Notes: generated from the sequence alone by a model not told the origin. DNA of 12,514 nucleotides from DASXYU01 sp036502295 (GCA_036502295.1 DASXYU010000097.1:1-12514); one strand, 5' to 3'. Positions 1 to 7,580 are shown, counted from the first letter of the stretch. Translations and numbers: made by a program.

Positions 1-1
1 C

Positions 2-904
2 GCGGAGTGGCTGCGGCTCGCGAAGCAGACCGGACTCTGGCTGCGCGAGTCCGGGACGGTGGTCCTCGCCCGAGCCGAGGACGAGTTCGCCGTCCTCGAG
101 GACTTCGGCGCCGAGCGGGGCGAGGACGTCGTCCTGCTGGACCGCGGCGAGGTCGCCGCACGAGTGCCTGTGGGCGAGGACGTGATCGGCGGGGCATGGC
201 TGCCGCGCGACCTCCGCGTGTACCCCCGCGACGCGAGCGCCGCGATCGCGTCGTGGCTGGAGTCTCAGGGCGTCCGCGTCCACTGGAAGACCTCGATGCT
301 GGGACTCCAGGGGACGACCGTGCGCACCACGCGCGGTGACATGCACGGTTCGCGCGTCGTGGTCTGCGTGGGACACGACGTCGACTACCTCTTCCCCGCT
401 GTTGCCGAGGCGCACGGCGTCCGGCGCTGCCTGCTGCACATGCTCCGCGTCAATGCTCCCGCTGGCAGGACGATCGATCCGGCCGTCCTCACCGGGTTCT
501 CGCTGCTGCGCTACGACGGTTTCGGTGTCAGTCCTGCGCTGGCATCTGTGCGCGAGCGGCTCACCCTGACGCAGGGCGGGTCGATCGAGGCAGGGCTGAA
601 CCTGATGTACACGCAGCGTCCCGACGGCGAACTCACCGTCGGCGACACGCACGACTACGGCGCCGATGCGGTGCCGTTCCACGACGAGGAGCGTGACGAG
701 TTGGTGCTGCGGCAGATGTCGGCGCTGCTCGGTGTCTCCTCGCTGCGGGTACGAGAGCGCTGGCAGGGCGTCTACGCCTCGGCGCCGGAGCCGTTCCTCA
801 TCGCGGAACCGTCACCCGAGACACGGATCGTCTCGGTGACCACCGGTATCGGCATGACCACCGGCCTCGGCCTCGCCGCTGAGGTCCTCGACGATCTCCT
901 CTGA
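2..904 (+). CDS. FAD-dependent oxidoreductase, DAO family (5' partial)
   Basis: The reading frame is open at the left window edge (first full codon at position 2) and ends at TGA 902-904, leaving about 300 C-terminal residues; the FAD-binding N-terminus (GxGxxG) lies outside. The visible part resembles the DAO fold (PF01266), and to me most closely the TIGR03364 'HpnW-proposed' group. Supporting stretches are a WLRESGTVVLAR-like segment at the start, the YPRDASAAIASWL helix, a VVVCVGHD strand-turn typical of the FAD-proximal sheet, and a C-terminal VSVTTGIGMTTGLGLA glycine-rich segment that in DAO proteins returns to the FAD. The family oxidises amines or amino acids; TIGR03364 members are often near phosphonate-degradation genes, but none of those is visible here, so the substrate is unknown. 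GTG codons such as the one at 59 are internal, because family-like sequence continues upstream of them. It converges on the M3 peptidase gene. Confidence 0.8.
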   Translation, partial: AEWLRLAKQTGLWLRESGTVVLARAEDEFAVLEDFGAERGEDVVLLDRGEVAARVPVGEDVIGGAWLPRDLRVYPRDASAAIASWLESQGVRVHWKTSMLGLQGTTVRTTRGDMHGSRVVVCVGHDVDYLFPAVAEAHGVRRCLLHMLRVNAPAGRTIDPAVLTGFSLLRYDGFGVSPALASVRERLTLTQGGSIEAGLNLMYTQRPDGELTVGDTHDYGADAVPFHDEERDELVLRQMSALLGVSSLRVRERWQGVYASAPEPFLIAEPSPETRIVSVTTGIGMTTGLGLAAEVLDDLL

Positions 905-910
905 CAGGTC

Positions 911-981
911 GAGTGGTCACTTATGCCGTTGAGTGGTCACTTAATGCCGACCATTCGACGTCATAAGTGACCACTCAACGG
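911..981. repeat. Three-copy GAGTGGTCACTTA repeat cluster, two direct and one inverted
   Basis: Two direct copies of a 20 bp unit lie side by side at 911-930 and 931-950; both begin GAGTGGTCACTTA and differ by one inserted A and the last bases. A third, inverted copy lies at 962-981. The inverted copy matches the first for 15 bp (911-925 against 962-976) and the second for 18 bp (926-943 against 964-981), both exactly. The cluster fills the gap between two convergent genes. It could be a local repeat family, a terminator, or the remnant of a small mobile element. Confidence 0.8.
926..981. terminator. Candidate bidirectional terminator hairpin between convergent genes
   Basis: Arms 926-943 and 964-981 pair perfectly over 18 bp around a 20-nt loop. 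The hairpin sits 22 bp after the stop of the oxidoreductase (+) and 3 bp after the stop of the M3 peptidase (-), the right place for a shared terminator. There is no clear U-tract on either side; U-poor hairpin terminators are known in actinobacteria. The terminator role is inferred from position and structure only. Confidence 0.5.
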
Positions 982-983
982 GG

Positions 984-2891
984 TTAGCTGCCTGACAGCC
1001 AGCGGCCGAACGCGTCGAATGCGTAGGGACGCCCCAGGAAGTCGGCAACGAGTTCGGCGGCGTCCTTGGTTCCCCCGGGCGTGAGGACGAGGTCGCGGTA
1101 GCGACCGGCGACACCGGGCTCGAAGAGATCAGTGGGGTCGAAGGCCGAGAAGAGGTCCTTGGCGATGACCAGGCTCCACATGTAGGTGTAGTACGCCGAG
1201 GTGTAGCCCTCGAGGTGACCGAAGCTCGCCTGGAAGTGCGTCTCGGGGAGGTAGCCGAAGACGTCGTACTTGCCCTGCAGTTCGCGAACCACCGCCGTGA
1301 TGTCCGTGGTGGACACGGCGTGCAAGGAGTACGACAGCGCCGCGTAGAACATCTGCGTACGGACGAAGTAGCCGCTGCCGAAGTCCTTCGCCGCCCGCAT
1401 CCGCGCGACCAACTCGCCCGGGATCGCCTCTCCGGCCTCGTTCAGCGCGAACGTCTGCAACACGGCGACGTCCCACGCCCATTCCTCGAGCATCTGCGAC
1501 GGCGCCTCCACGAAGTCCCACTCGGTGGCGATTCCGGTGAAGCGCTCTGTCCGCTGCGCACCGCCGAGGATGGCGTGCACCAGGTGCCCGAATTCGTGAA
1601 AGAGCGTCACCACGTCGGTGTGCTGCATGAGCCCGCGCGGGAAGTTGCAGACCAATGCACCTTCGGGCAGTTGCACGCCTGACACGCCGCTCACCAGCCC
1701 GAAGCAGGCGGCGTGCTTGAACTTGCCGTCACGGGGATGCAGATCGAGGTAGATCCGCCCGATCGGCTCGGACCCACGCAGGACGTCGTAGGCGGTGACG
1801 TCCTCATGCCAGGCCTGAGCATCGAGGACGGGGCGGTACTGCACGCCGAAGAGGCGGCCGGTGACAGCGAGCAACCCGGTGCGTACGGCGTCGAAGGCGA
1901 AGTACTGCCGCACCTGCTGCGCGTCGACCTCGAAGTTCTCCCGACGGATGAGCTCGCCGTAGTACGCCGTGTCGGCCGAGGTGAGTTTCGTGAGGTCAGG
2001 ACGGTCGAGGCGCGCCCGCTCCAGCAGCACCGCGACATCACGCTGCGCGCTCGCCTGCGCCAGTTCGCAGATGCGGTCGATGAATTCGGTGATGGCCTTG
2101 CCCGAGGCGATCATCTTCACCTCGGCGTCGTACTCCGCCCAGTTGTCATAGCCGAGCAGACCGGCGTACTCGGCACGCAGCGCAAGTATCTCGGCGAGCA
2201 GCGCATCGTTCGCCGGCCACGCACGATTGAGGAACTGCTGCTGTAACTCCAGCCGCGCGGCGGCGTCGCTGGCGAAGGTGCGGAACGGCACCGAGTCCGG
2301 GTAGTCGGTGGTGATCCTCACCAGGCCGTCCTCACCGGCCGGGTGCGCATCGATGAAGTCCTGCGGCAGGCCGGCGAGACGGTCCGGGGCGATGCGGATC
2401 GTGCGGACGTCGTCGCGGATGTTGCGGGAGAAGTCTTGGCCGAGGACGGTGAGGCGGTCGGAGATCTCTTTCACACGCGATCGAGTGGCGTCGTCGGTGT
2501 CGATGCCGCTGCGACGGAAGTCGCGCAGGGTGCGACTCAGCAGCCGCTGTGATTCGACGTCGAGTCCGCTCGGGTCGACGGCGGCGAGGACGGCGTAGAG
2601 GTCGCGGTCCTGGGCACGCTCCACGCCGAAGGTCGATGCCAGCTGCACCTGTGTCTCGGCGAGCGAGCGGATCGAGGGGTCGGGGTGCACCTCGGCGAAG
2701 AGCGAGACGAAGGTCGACGCGTTGCTCAGCGCGATGTCACCCTCATTGAGCAGTGCGAGGACGTCGGCGGCCGACCGCGGCGTCCCGTCCTTCAGCTCGG
2801 CGACGACCTGCTTGGCGCGATCCAGCGAGTGTTCGGCGCGACCCGCGACGAAGCTGTCCCACTCTTCACGTGATGTCGGCAACTGCAGCAT
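984..2891 (-). CDS. M3-family zinc metallopeptidase (oligopeptidase A / Dcp-like)
   Basis: A 635-residue cytoplasmic oligopeptidase of the thimet oligopeptidase / peptidyl-dipeptidase family (PF01432), which hydrolyses short peptides inside a deep, mostly helical channel. The zinc motif is visible as LFHEFGHLVHA with H432, E433 and H436; the third ligand is probably E462 in DFVEAPSQMLEEW, one residue further along than in E. coli Dcp as I recall it. The C-terminal GYTSAYYTYMWS stretch matches the conserved tyrosine segment that lines the M3 active site. There is no signal peptide or membrane segment. ATG 2891 is supported by an AAGGTG ribosome-binding site five bases upstream. Length is in the normal range for actinobacterial members, slightly short of E. 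coli Dcp or OpdA. It follows the ABM gene on the same strand after about 70 bp containing a hairpin. It may recycle peptides released by the Clp proteases encoded nearby; that link is inference. Confidence 0.93.
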   Translation of the reverse strand: MLQLPTSREEWDSFVAGRAEHSLDRAKQVVAELKDGTPRSAADVLALLNEGDIALSNASTFVSLFAEVHPDPSIRSLAETQVQLASTFGVERAQDRDLYAVLAAVDPSGLDVESQRLLSRTLRDFRRSGIDTDDATRSRVKEISDRLTVLGQDFSRNIRDDVRTIRIAPDRLAGLPQDFIDAHPAGEDGLVRITTDYPDSVPFRTFASDAAARLELQQQFLNRAWPANDALLAEILALRAEYAGLLGYDNWAEYDAEVKMIASGKAITEFIDRICELAQASAQRDVAVLLERARLDRPDLTKLTSADTAYYGELIRRENFEVDAQQVRQYFAFDAVRTGLLAVTGRLFGVQYRPVLDAQAWHEDVTAYDVLRGSEPIGRIYLDLHPRDGKFKHAACFGLVSGVSGVQLPEGALVCNFPRGLMQHTDVVTLFHEFGHLVHAILGGAQRTERFTGIATEWDFVEAPSQMLEEWAWDVAVLQTFALNEAGEAIPGELVARMRAAKDFGSGYFVRTQMFYAALSYSLHAVSTTDITAVVRELQGKYDVFGYLPETHFQASFGHLEGYTSAYYTYMWSLVIAKDLFSAFDPTDLFEPGVAGRYRDLVLTPGGTKDAAELVADFLGRPYAFDAFGRWLSGS

Positions 2892-2902
2892 GCGATCACC
2901 TT

Positions 2903-2962
2903 AGGTTGTGGAAGGGCAGCGGGGTGACCCGCCGGGCGAGGCCCGCTGGCTCCCCACAACCT
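2903..2962 (-). terminator. Stem-loop between the ABM gene and the M3 peptidase gene
   Basis: Arms 2903-2911 (AGGTTGTGG) and 2954-2962 (CCACAACCT) are exact inverted repeats of 9 bp enclosing a GC-rich stretch that can pair further, imperfectly. The right arm touches the last base of the ABM stop codon and the left arm ends close to the peptidase ribosome-binding site, so it could terminate or attenuate transcription into the peptidase gene. No U-tract is seen; role inferred. Confidence 0.4.
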
Positions 2963-3249
2963 CAGAGGTCAACGACGTGCTCCACGCGCGGCGGGCCGTC
3001 GAAGAACGGGCCGATCGCCGCCCGCCAGGCGACGAATCGCTCAGTGGCACGGAAGTTCTGCTCGTGCGCCTCCACCGAGTCCCACTCCACCAGCAGGACG
3101 AAGCGGCTCGGCGACTCGATGCCGCGCGTCATCCGCACCGACTGGCAGCCCGGCGTGGTCCGCAGCACCTCGACGGCGCCGCGGTAGGCGGCTTCGAACT
3201 CGGATTCCTTGCCCGGCAGGACGCTGATGTCCGCGACTTCTAGGACCAT
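2962..3249 (-). CDS. ABM-domain (antibiotic biosynthesis monooxygenase-like) small protein
   Basis: A 95-residue single-domain protein of the ABM / dimeric alpha-beta-barrel superfamily (PF03992). The order of elements fits the ferredoxin-like fold: an N-terminal strand (VLEVADISVLPGKESEFE), a helix followed by a short PGCQSVRM strand, then the strand FVLLVEWDSVEAHEQNF, typical of the family, and a C-terminal helix. Such proteins dimerise; members range from cofactor-independent quinone-forming monooxygenases to haem-degrading or purely structural proteins, so the reaction cannot be assigned here. The ATG at 3249 gives a full-length domain with no overhang; I see no strong ribosome-binding site before it. 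It lies 64 bp downstream of clpX on the same strand and may be read from the clp block. Confidence 0.8.
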   Translation of the reverse strand: MVLEVADISVLPGKESEFEAAYRGAVEVLRTTPGCQSVRMTRGIESPSRFVLLVEWDSVEAHEQNFRATERFVAWRAAIGPFFDGPPRVEHVVDL

Positions 3250-3278
3250 GCGGATGGGGTGATTTCGACACGACCGCT

Positions 3279-3302
3279 GCGCGGACTACTCAATCTCCGC
3301 AC
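3279..3302 (-). terminator. Weak hairpin downstream of clpX
   Basis: On the minus-strand transcript, 12 nt past the clpX stop, a GCGGA/TCCGC stem extends by one G-U and one G-C pair to 7 bp around a 10-nt loop. No U-tract follows. It may be a weak terminator or attenuator between clpX and the ABM gene; the structure is modest and could be chance. Confidence 0.25.
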
Positions 3303-3313
3303 GACGCCTCGCG

Positions 3314-4597
3314 TTACGCCGACTTTTCGCGCGGGGCGCGCTTCGGCGGCTCGCGCAGCACGAGCGTCGGGTGGACGCGTTCGAGGACGGTCGCCTCGGT
3401 GACGACCACCTTCTCGACGTCGTCACGGGACGGCACCTCATACATCACCGGCAGCAGTGCCTCTTCGAGAATGGCGCGCAGGCCACGGGCTCCGGTCTTG
3501 CGCTTCACCGCGAGGTCGGCGATGGCCTCCAGCGCCGCCTGCTCGAACTCCAGCTCCATGCCGTCGAGCTCGAAGAGACGCTTGTACTGCTTCACCAGCG
3601 CGTTCTTGGGTTCGGTGAGGATCTCGACGAGCTCGTTCTGCTTGAGCGCGTCAACCGTGGTGATCATCGGCAGACGGCCGATGAACTCGGGGATCAGACC
3701 GAACTGGATCAGGTCCTCAGGACGCACATCGTTGAGCAGCGCCGGGTCTTCCTTCGAGTCCTTCGACTCGAGCGGGGCGTTGAAGCCCATGCCCTTGCTG
3801 CCCTTGCGGGTGTGGATGATCTGCTCCAGGCCCGCGAACGCACCACCGACGATGAACAGCACGTTCGTGGTGTCGATCTGGATGAACTCCTGGTGGGGGT
3901 GCTTGCGCCCGCCCTGTGGCGGCACCGAGGCTGACGTCCCCTCGATGATCTTCAGCAGCGCCTGCTGCACTCCCTCGCCGGAGACGTCACGGGTGATGGA
4001 TGGGTTCTCAGCCTTGCGCCCGATCTTGTCGATCTCGTCGATGTAGACGATGCCGGTCTCGGCCCGCTTCACGTCGTAGTCGGCGGCCTGGATGAGCTTC
4101 AGCAGGATGTTCTCGACGTCCTCACCGACGTAGCCGGCTTCGGTGAGCGCGGTGGCATCAGCGATGGCGAAGGGGACGTTCAGCATGCGCGCGAGCGTCT
4201 GGGCCAGCAGCGTCTTGCCCGACCCGGTGGGACCGAGCAGCAGGATGTTCGACTTGGCGAGCTCGACCTGGGTGTCGGCGCTACGCGGCTTGCCGTCGCC
4301 GGCCGACTGGATGCGCTTGTAGTGGTTGTAGACCGCGACGGCGAGCGTCTTCTTCGCCTTGTCCTGGCTGATGACGTAATTGTTGAGGAACTCGAAGATC
4401 TCGTTCGGCTTCGGCAGTTCGTCGAAGGAGAACTCGCTGGTCTCGGCGAGCTCCTCCTCGATGATCTCGTTGCAGAGGTCGATGCACTCGTCGCAGATGT
4501 AAACGCCGGGGCCGGCGATCAGTTTCTTGACCTGCTTCTGGCTCTTTCCGCAGAAAGAACACTTGAGCAGGTCACCGGTCTCGCCGACTCGCGCCAC
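3314..4597 (-). CDS. clpX: ATP-dependent Clp protease ATP-binding subunit ClpX
   Basis: AAA+ unfoldase that recognises substrates, unfolds them with ATP and threads them into ClpP. I place the start at GTG 4597 (427 residues): it gives the VARVGETGDLLKCSFCGK beginning that matches other actinobacterial ClpX proteins and has a GAGGGG ribosome-binding site just upstream. The in-frame ATG at 4609 would add four residues. Numbering from GTG, the N-terminal zinc-binding domain has C13, C16, C35 and C38; Walker A GPTGSGKT is 122-129; the pore-1 loop GYVG is 155-158; Walker B IVYIDE is 183-188; the RKH loop is 231-233; the ClpP-docking loop reads MGF (271-273) in place of E. coli IGF; and GARGLRAILEE near the C-terminus carries the sensor-2 arginine. 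All key elements are intact. It lies downstream of clpP2 after about 180 bp with a hairpin, so it may be partly uncoupled from clpP1P2. Confidence 0.98.
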   Translation of the reverse strand: MARVGETGDLLKCSFCGKSQKQVKKLIAGPGVYICDECIDLCNEIIEEELAETSEFSFDELPKPNEIFEFLNNYVISQDKAKKTLAVAVYNHYKRIQSAGDGKPRSADTQVELAKSNILLLGPTGSGKTLLAQTLARMLNVPFAIADATALTEAGYVGEDVENILLKLIQAADYDVKRAETGIVYIDEIDKIGRKAENPSITRDVSGEGVQQALLKIIEGTSASVPPQGGRKHPHQEFIQIDTTNVLFIVGGAFAGLEQIIHTRKGSKGMGFNAPLESKDSKEDPALLNDVRPEDLIQFGLIPEFIGRLPMITTVDALKQNELVEILTEPKNALVKQYKRLFELDGMELEFEQAALEAIADLAVKRKTGARGLRAILEEALLPVMYEVPSRDDVEKVVVTEATVLERVHPTLVLREPPKRAPREKSA

Positions 4598-4776
4598 GCC
4601 GCCCCTCATTCACTCAGATCGAACCCGCAGGTTCAGTTCAAGGCAATTAAGGAGCGCCTTGCAGCGCCCCCACCCACGTCTGACGCTACCCGCAAATGCC
4701 GGGTAAGTCGCCCGGAAACCGCGGATCCCGGCCCGGCGTGGCGCGCCTTTCGAAGCGCCACGCCCACGGAACGTGC
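4598..4776 (-). other. clpP2-clpX intergenic region with terminator-like hairpin and possible clpX promoter
   Basis: Just 12 nt past the clpP2 stop, arms 4735-4744 and 4755-4764 form a perfect 10 bp GC-rich stem (GGCGTGGCGC paired with GCGCCACGCC) around a 10-nt loop. This is a good terminator or mRNA-stabilising structure for clpP1P2, though without a U-tract. Nearer clpX, 4621-4634 holds a small palindrome (GAACC-N4-GGTTC) of unknown meaning, and 4600-4605 holds the clpX ribosome-binding site. I see no convincing -35/-10 pair, so an own promoter for clpX is only inferred from the gap and the hairpin. Confidence 0.5.
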
Positions 4777-5427
4777 CTAGCCCTCGATCTTGCGGGTGCT
4801 GATGACCTCGTCGACGATGCCGTACTCCTTGGCCTGGTCGGCCGTGAGGATGGTGTCGCGTTCGATGTCCGTCTTGATCTTCTCAGGAGCCTGGCCGGTG
4901 TGGCGGCCGAGGATCGACTCGAGAAGATCGCGCATGCGCAGGATCTCGTTGGCCTGGATCTCCAGGTCGGTGACCTGCCCCTGGCCCTCACCGGACGGCT
5001 GGTGGATCAGCACACGCGAGTGCTCCAGCGCGAAGCGCTTGCCCTTGGTGCCGGCCGCCAGCAGCACGGCCGCGGCCGACGCCGCCTGACCCATGCAGAA
5101 GGTCTGGATCTCAGGACGGACGAACTGCATCGTGTCGTAGATCGCGGTGAGTGCGGTGAAGGAGCCACCCGGCGAGTTGATGTAGATGAGGATGTCGCGG
5201 TCGGGGTCGCTGCTCTCGAGGACGAGGAGCTGGGCGATCACGTCGTTGGCGACGACATCGTCGATCGGCGCCCCGAGGAAGATGATCCGCTCCTCGAAGA
5301 GCTTGTTGTACGGGTTGCTCTCTTTGATGCCGTAGTTCGTCCGCTCGACGAAGGACGGCAGCACGTAGCGGCCCTCGGGCGCCTTGGCGCCGGAGCGAAG
5401 GTGCAGTGGTATCTGAATCTCAGACAT
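4777..5427 (-). CDS. clpP2: ATP-dependent Clp protease proteolytic subunit ClpP2
   Basis: Serine protease subunit (S14 family), 216 residues. The catalytic triad is complete: S117 in GQAASAAAV, H142 in LIHQP and D191 in IERDT, with the same 25- and 49-residue spacings as E. coli ClpP. It resembles mycobacterial ClpP2 through the N-terminal RYVLPSFVE and ESNPYNKLFEERIIFLG segments and the AASAAAVLLAAGT motif. In mycobacteria ClpP2 forms one heptamer ring of a mixed ClpP1P2 tetradecamer and is the ring that docks the ATPase; this is expected here by homology. The start is ATG 5427, with AAGGGGA six bases upstream. That site overlaps the clpP1 stop codon (TAAGGGG), so translation of the pair is probably coupled. 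Confidence 0.97.
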   Translation of the reverse strand: MSEIQIPLHLRSGAKAPEGRYVLPSFVERTNYGIKESNPYNKLFEERIIFLGAPIDDVVANDVIAQLLVLESSDPDRDILIYINSPGGSFTALTAIYDTMQFVRPEIQTFCMGQAASAAAVLLAAGTKGKRFALEHSRVLIHQPSGEGQGQVTDLEIQANEILRMRDLLESILGRHTGQAPEKIKTDIERDTILTADQAKEYGIVDEVISTRKIEG

Positions 5428-5438
5428 GTTCGGTCCCC

Positions 5439-6023
5439 TTACGCGGTCTGGCCAGCACGGCTGACCACGTGATCGACGAAGCCGTACTCGAGGGCCTGCT
5501 GCGCGGTGAACCAGCGGTCACGCTCGGAGTCGGTCTCGACCTGTTCGGCGGACTGACCCGTCTGTGCCGCGATCAGTTCACGCAACTGCACCTTCGTGAG
5601 CTTGAACTGCTCGGCCTGGATCGCGATGTCTGATGCAGTACCGCCGATACCGGCTGACGGCTGGTGCATCATGATCCGCGCGTGCGGCAGGGCGTAACGC
5701 TTGCCCTTCATGCCCGCCGAGAGCAGGAACTGCCCCATCGATGCGGCGAGGCCGAGGGCGTAGGTGGAGACGTCGCACTCGACGAACTGCATGGTGTCGT
5801 AGATCGCCATGCCCGCGGTGACGGAGCCACCCGGGGAGTTGATGTAAAGCGCGATGTCGCGGGTCGGGTCTTCGGCCGCGAGCAGCAGCATCTGTGCGCA
5901 GAGCTGATTGGCAATCGTGTCGTCAACGGGCTGGCCGAGGAAGATGATCCGCTCGCGCAGCAGTCTGTCGTAGACCGAGTCGTTCAGGTTCATGCCGGAG
6001 CCTGAACCGCGCATCTCCATCAC
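5439..6023 (-). CDS. clpP1: ATP-dependent Clp protease proteolytic subunit ClpP1
   Basis: Serine protease subunit (S14 family) and partner of ClpP2. Numbering from GTG 6023 (194 residues), the triad is S95 (LAASMGQ), H120 (MMHQP) and D169 (SERDRW). Its AASMG active-site segment, the oxyanion-loop SPGGS and the DSERDRWFTAQQALEYGFVDH tail match mycobacterial ClpP1 more than ClpP2. The exact start is open: GTG 6023 is followed at once by ATG 6020 and, two codons on, ATG 6014. An AGAGAGG sequence lies 9 bases before the GTG and favours the first two. ClpP N-termini are processed in known homologues, so this matters little for the mature enzyme. The next gene, clpP2, starts 11 bp after this stop. 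A ClgR-like box lies upstream (see that entry). Confidence 0.97.
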   Translation of the reverse strand: MMEMRGSGSGMNLNDSVYDRLLRERIIFLGQPVDDTIANQLCAQMLLLAAEDPTRDIALYINSPGGSVTAGMAIYDTMQFVECDVSTYALGLAASMGQFLLSAGMKGKRYALPHARIMMHQPSAGIGGTASDIAIQAEQFKLTKVQLRELIAAQTGQSAEQVETDSERDRWFTAQQALEYGFVDHVVSRAGQTA

Positions 6024-6109
6024 GTCAGGTGACCTCTCTGAAGTACGTCATCGTGTTATGTCGACCCTAACGAACCAGTCGGCCCGGGGAGTCCCGAATC
6101 AAGCCGGTT

Positions 6110-6122
6110 TCGCTGAAAGCGA
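6110..6122. promoter_or_regulatory. Candidate ClgR operator upstream of clpP1
   Basis: A perfect inverted repeat TCGCT-GAA-AGCGA lies at 6110-6122 and contains CGC-N5-GCG at 6111-6121. Actinobacterial ClgR, the activator of clp genes, is known to bind sites with a CGC(T)-N-GCG palindromic core in front of clpP operons. The position, 88 bp upstream of the clpP1 start codon and in the only gap of the tig-clpP1-clpP2 block, is what an activator site would need. The flanking bases fit the published corynebacterial consensus only partly. It implies an own promoter for clpP1P2 inside 6024-6152; I cannot point to a convincing -10/-35 pair. Confidence 0.5.
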
Positions 6123-6152
6123 GAAAGAGGATCGGCGCTGAGGGCGTGACGC

Positions 6153-7580
6153 TCAGTGCTCATGACCGGCGTGGTCGTGACCTTCGTGGTCATGGTCATG
6201 ATCTTCATGGTCATGACCCTCATGGTCGTCGACGCCGGAGTCCTCGGCGATCTCGGCGAGGGCACCGGGGGTGAGTTGCGAGAGGTCGACGGTGTTACCC
6301 GACGCGTCGGTGACGCTCGCCGCCTCCAGCAGCGTCGCCAGTGCCTTGCTGCGTCGCACGTCGCCGATCAGCGCAGGCAGGTTGCCGCCCTGCACGACCT
6401 GGTTCGCGAAGTCCTGGGGCGACAGGCCGTAACGCGACGACTGGCGGATCAGGTACTCGGTGAGCTCGGCGTCGGCGATCTGCACGTCCTTGGCGTCGGC
6501 GACCGCGTCGAGGACGAACTGGGCGCGCACCGACTTCTCGGCGTCCTCACGCAGTTCGGCGAGGAACTCGTCCTTCGACTTGTCGATCGACTCGAGGTAG
6601 CGCTCGTAGAGCTCCTCGTCGTGGTTGAGGGAGTGCACCACGTCGTGCTCGCGGTAGTCGACCTCGGCCTGCACCGGCGACTCGGGCAGCGGGAAGTCCG
6701 CGGCGTCGACGAGCTGCTCAAGAACCTTGTCGCGGGCCTGCGCGCCCTGCTCCAAGACCTTGACCCGTGCCAGACGCTCCTTGAGGTCATCACGGAGCTC
6801 GGCGATGGTGTCGAACTCGCTGGCGAGCTGGGCGAAGTCGTCGTCGAGTGCGGGCAGTTCCTTCTCCTTCACCGTGTTGACGGTGGCCGAGATCTTGGCG
6901 GTCTCCCCGGCGTGCTCACCCTGCCGCAGCTCGGCGTCGAAGGTGGCGGTCTCGCCGGCGCTCTTGCCGACGATTGCGTCGTCGAGACCGTCGATGAGGT
7001 CGCCGGCGCCGACCTCGTAGGAGAGGCCCTTCGCCGAACCGTCCTCAAGGACGGTGTCCTCGATGCTGGCTTCGAGGTCGAGGGAGACGAAGTCGCCTGA
7101 CTGCACGGCGCGATCGATGCCCTTGAGGGTGCCGAAGCGGTCGCGCAGAGACGCGACCTGCTCGTCGATGTCGGCTTCGGTGACCTCGGCGTCGTCGACG
7201 GTGACCGCGATGCCCTCAAGACTCGGTAGCGTGATCTCGGGACGGACGTCGACCTCGGCAGTGAAGGCGAAGTCGGTGCCGTCGTCGAGCTTGGTGACGT
7301 CGATCTCCGGCTGGCCGACCGTCCGCAGCTCGTTCTCGCGCGCGGCGTCGCTGTAGAAACGCGGCAGGGTTTCGTTGATCGCTTCTTGGAGCACCGAGGC
7401 GCGGCCGACGCGCTGGTCGATGACCTTGTTCGGCACCTTGCCCGGACGGAAGCCGGGGATCTTCACCTGGCTGGCGAACTTCTTGTAGGCCGCATCGAGG
7501 GCTGGTTGCAGTTCGGTGAACGGCACCTCCACAGCGAGCCGAACTCGGGTCGGGCTCAAGGTCTCGACGGTGCTCTTCAC
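6153..7580 (-). CDS. tig: Trigger factor (ribosome-associated chaperone/PPIase) with His-rich tail
   Basis: Trigger factor, 475 residues, which binds the ribosomal exit tunnel and shields nascent chains. I choose GTG 7580 because it gives the usual MKSTVETLSPTRVRL-type N-terminus and has GAGGAG nine bases upstream; the open frame continuing further upstream runs into tRNA-Pro and is artefactual. Domains: an N-terminal ribosome-binding domain with the signature GFRPGK at 43-48, an FKBP-type PPIase domain at about 160-243, and a helical chaperone domain from about 260 to 430. An extension follows, acidic (PGALAEIAEDSGVDD) and then His-rich: 10 of the last 23 residues (453-475) are histidine, mostly as HDH and GHDH units. 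Similar tails, as in SlyD, bind nickel or zinc; metal binding here is inference. It is the first protein gene of the clp block and lies 56 bp after tRNA-Pro, on the same strand. Confidence 0.97.
   Translation of the reverse strand: MKSTVETLSPTRVRLAVEVPFTELQPALDAAYKKFASQVKIPGFRPGKVPNKVIDQRVGRASVLQEAINETLPRFYSDAARENELRTVGQPEIDVTKLDDGTDFAFTAEVDVRPEITLPSLEGIAVTVDDAEVTEADIDEQVASLRDRFGTLKGIDRAVQSGDFVSLDLEASIEDTVLEDGSAKGLSYEVGAGDLIDGLDDAIVGKSAGETATFDAELRQGEHAGETAKISATVNTVKEKELPALDDDFAQLASEFDTIAELRDDLKERLARVKVLEQGAQARDKVLEQLVDAADFPLPESPVQAEVDYREHDVVHSLNHDEELYERYLESIDKSKDEFLAELREDAEKSVRAQFVLDAVADAKDVQIADAELTEYLIRQSSRYGLSPQDFANQVVQGGNLPALIGDVRRSKALATLLEAASVTDASGNTVDLSQLTPGALAEIAEDSGVDDHEGHDHEDHDHDHEGHDHAGHEH

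Noticed and set aside
2549..3243. Plus-strand Arg-rich open frames opposite the M3 peptidase and ABM genes
   Set aside because: Compositional artefacts (Arg/Pro/Ala-rich) antisense to recognised genes, without ribosome-binding sites or domains.
4696..5472. Plus-strand open frame of about 258 codons opposite clpP2
   Set aside because: Shadow of clpP2; no recognisable domain and the real gene has a full catalytic triad.
6156..6230. Short tandem ATGGTC-like units as a CRISPR or regulatory repeat
   Set aside because: They lie within the tig frame and simply encode the His/Asp tail; there are no spacers.
6156..7100. Plus-strand open frame of about 314 codons opposite tig
   Set aside because: It is antisense to a clearly recognised trigger factor; the protein is low-complexity Val/Leu/Glu/Gly-rich sequence, typical of a high-GC shadow frame.
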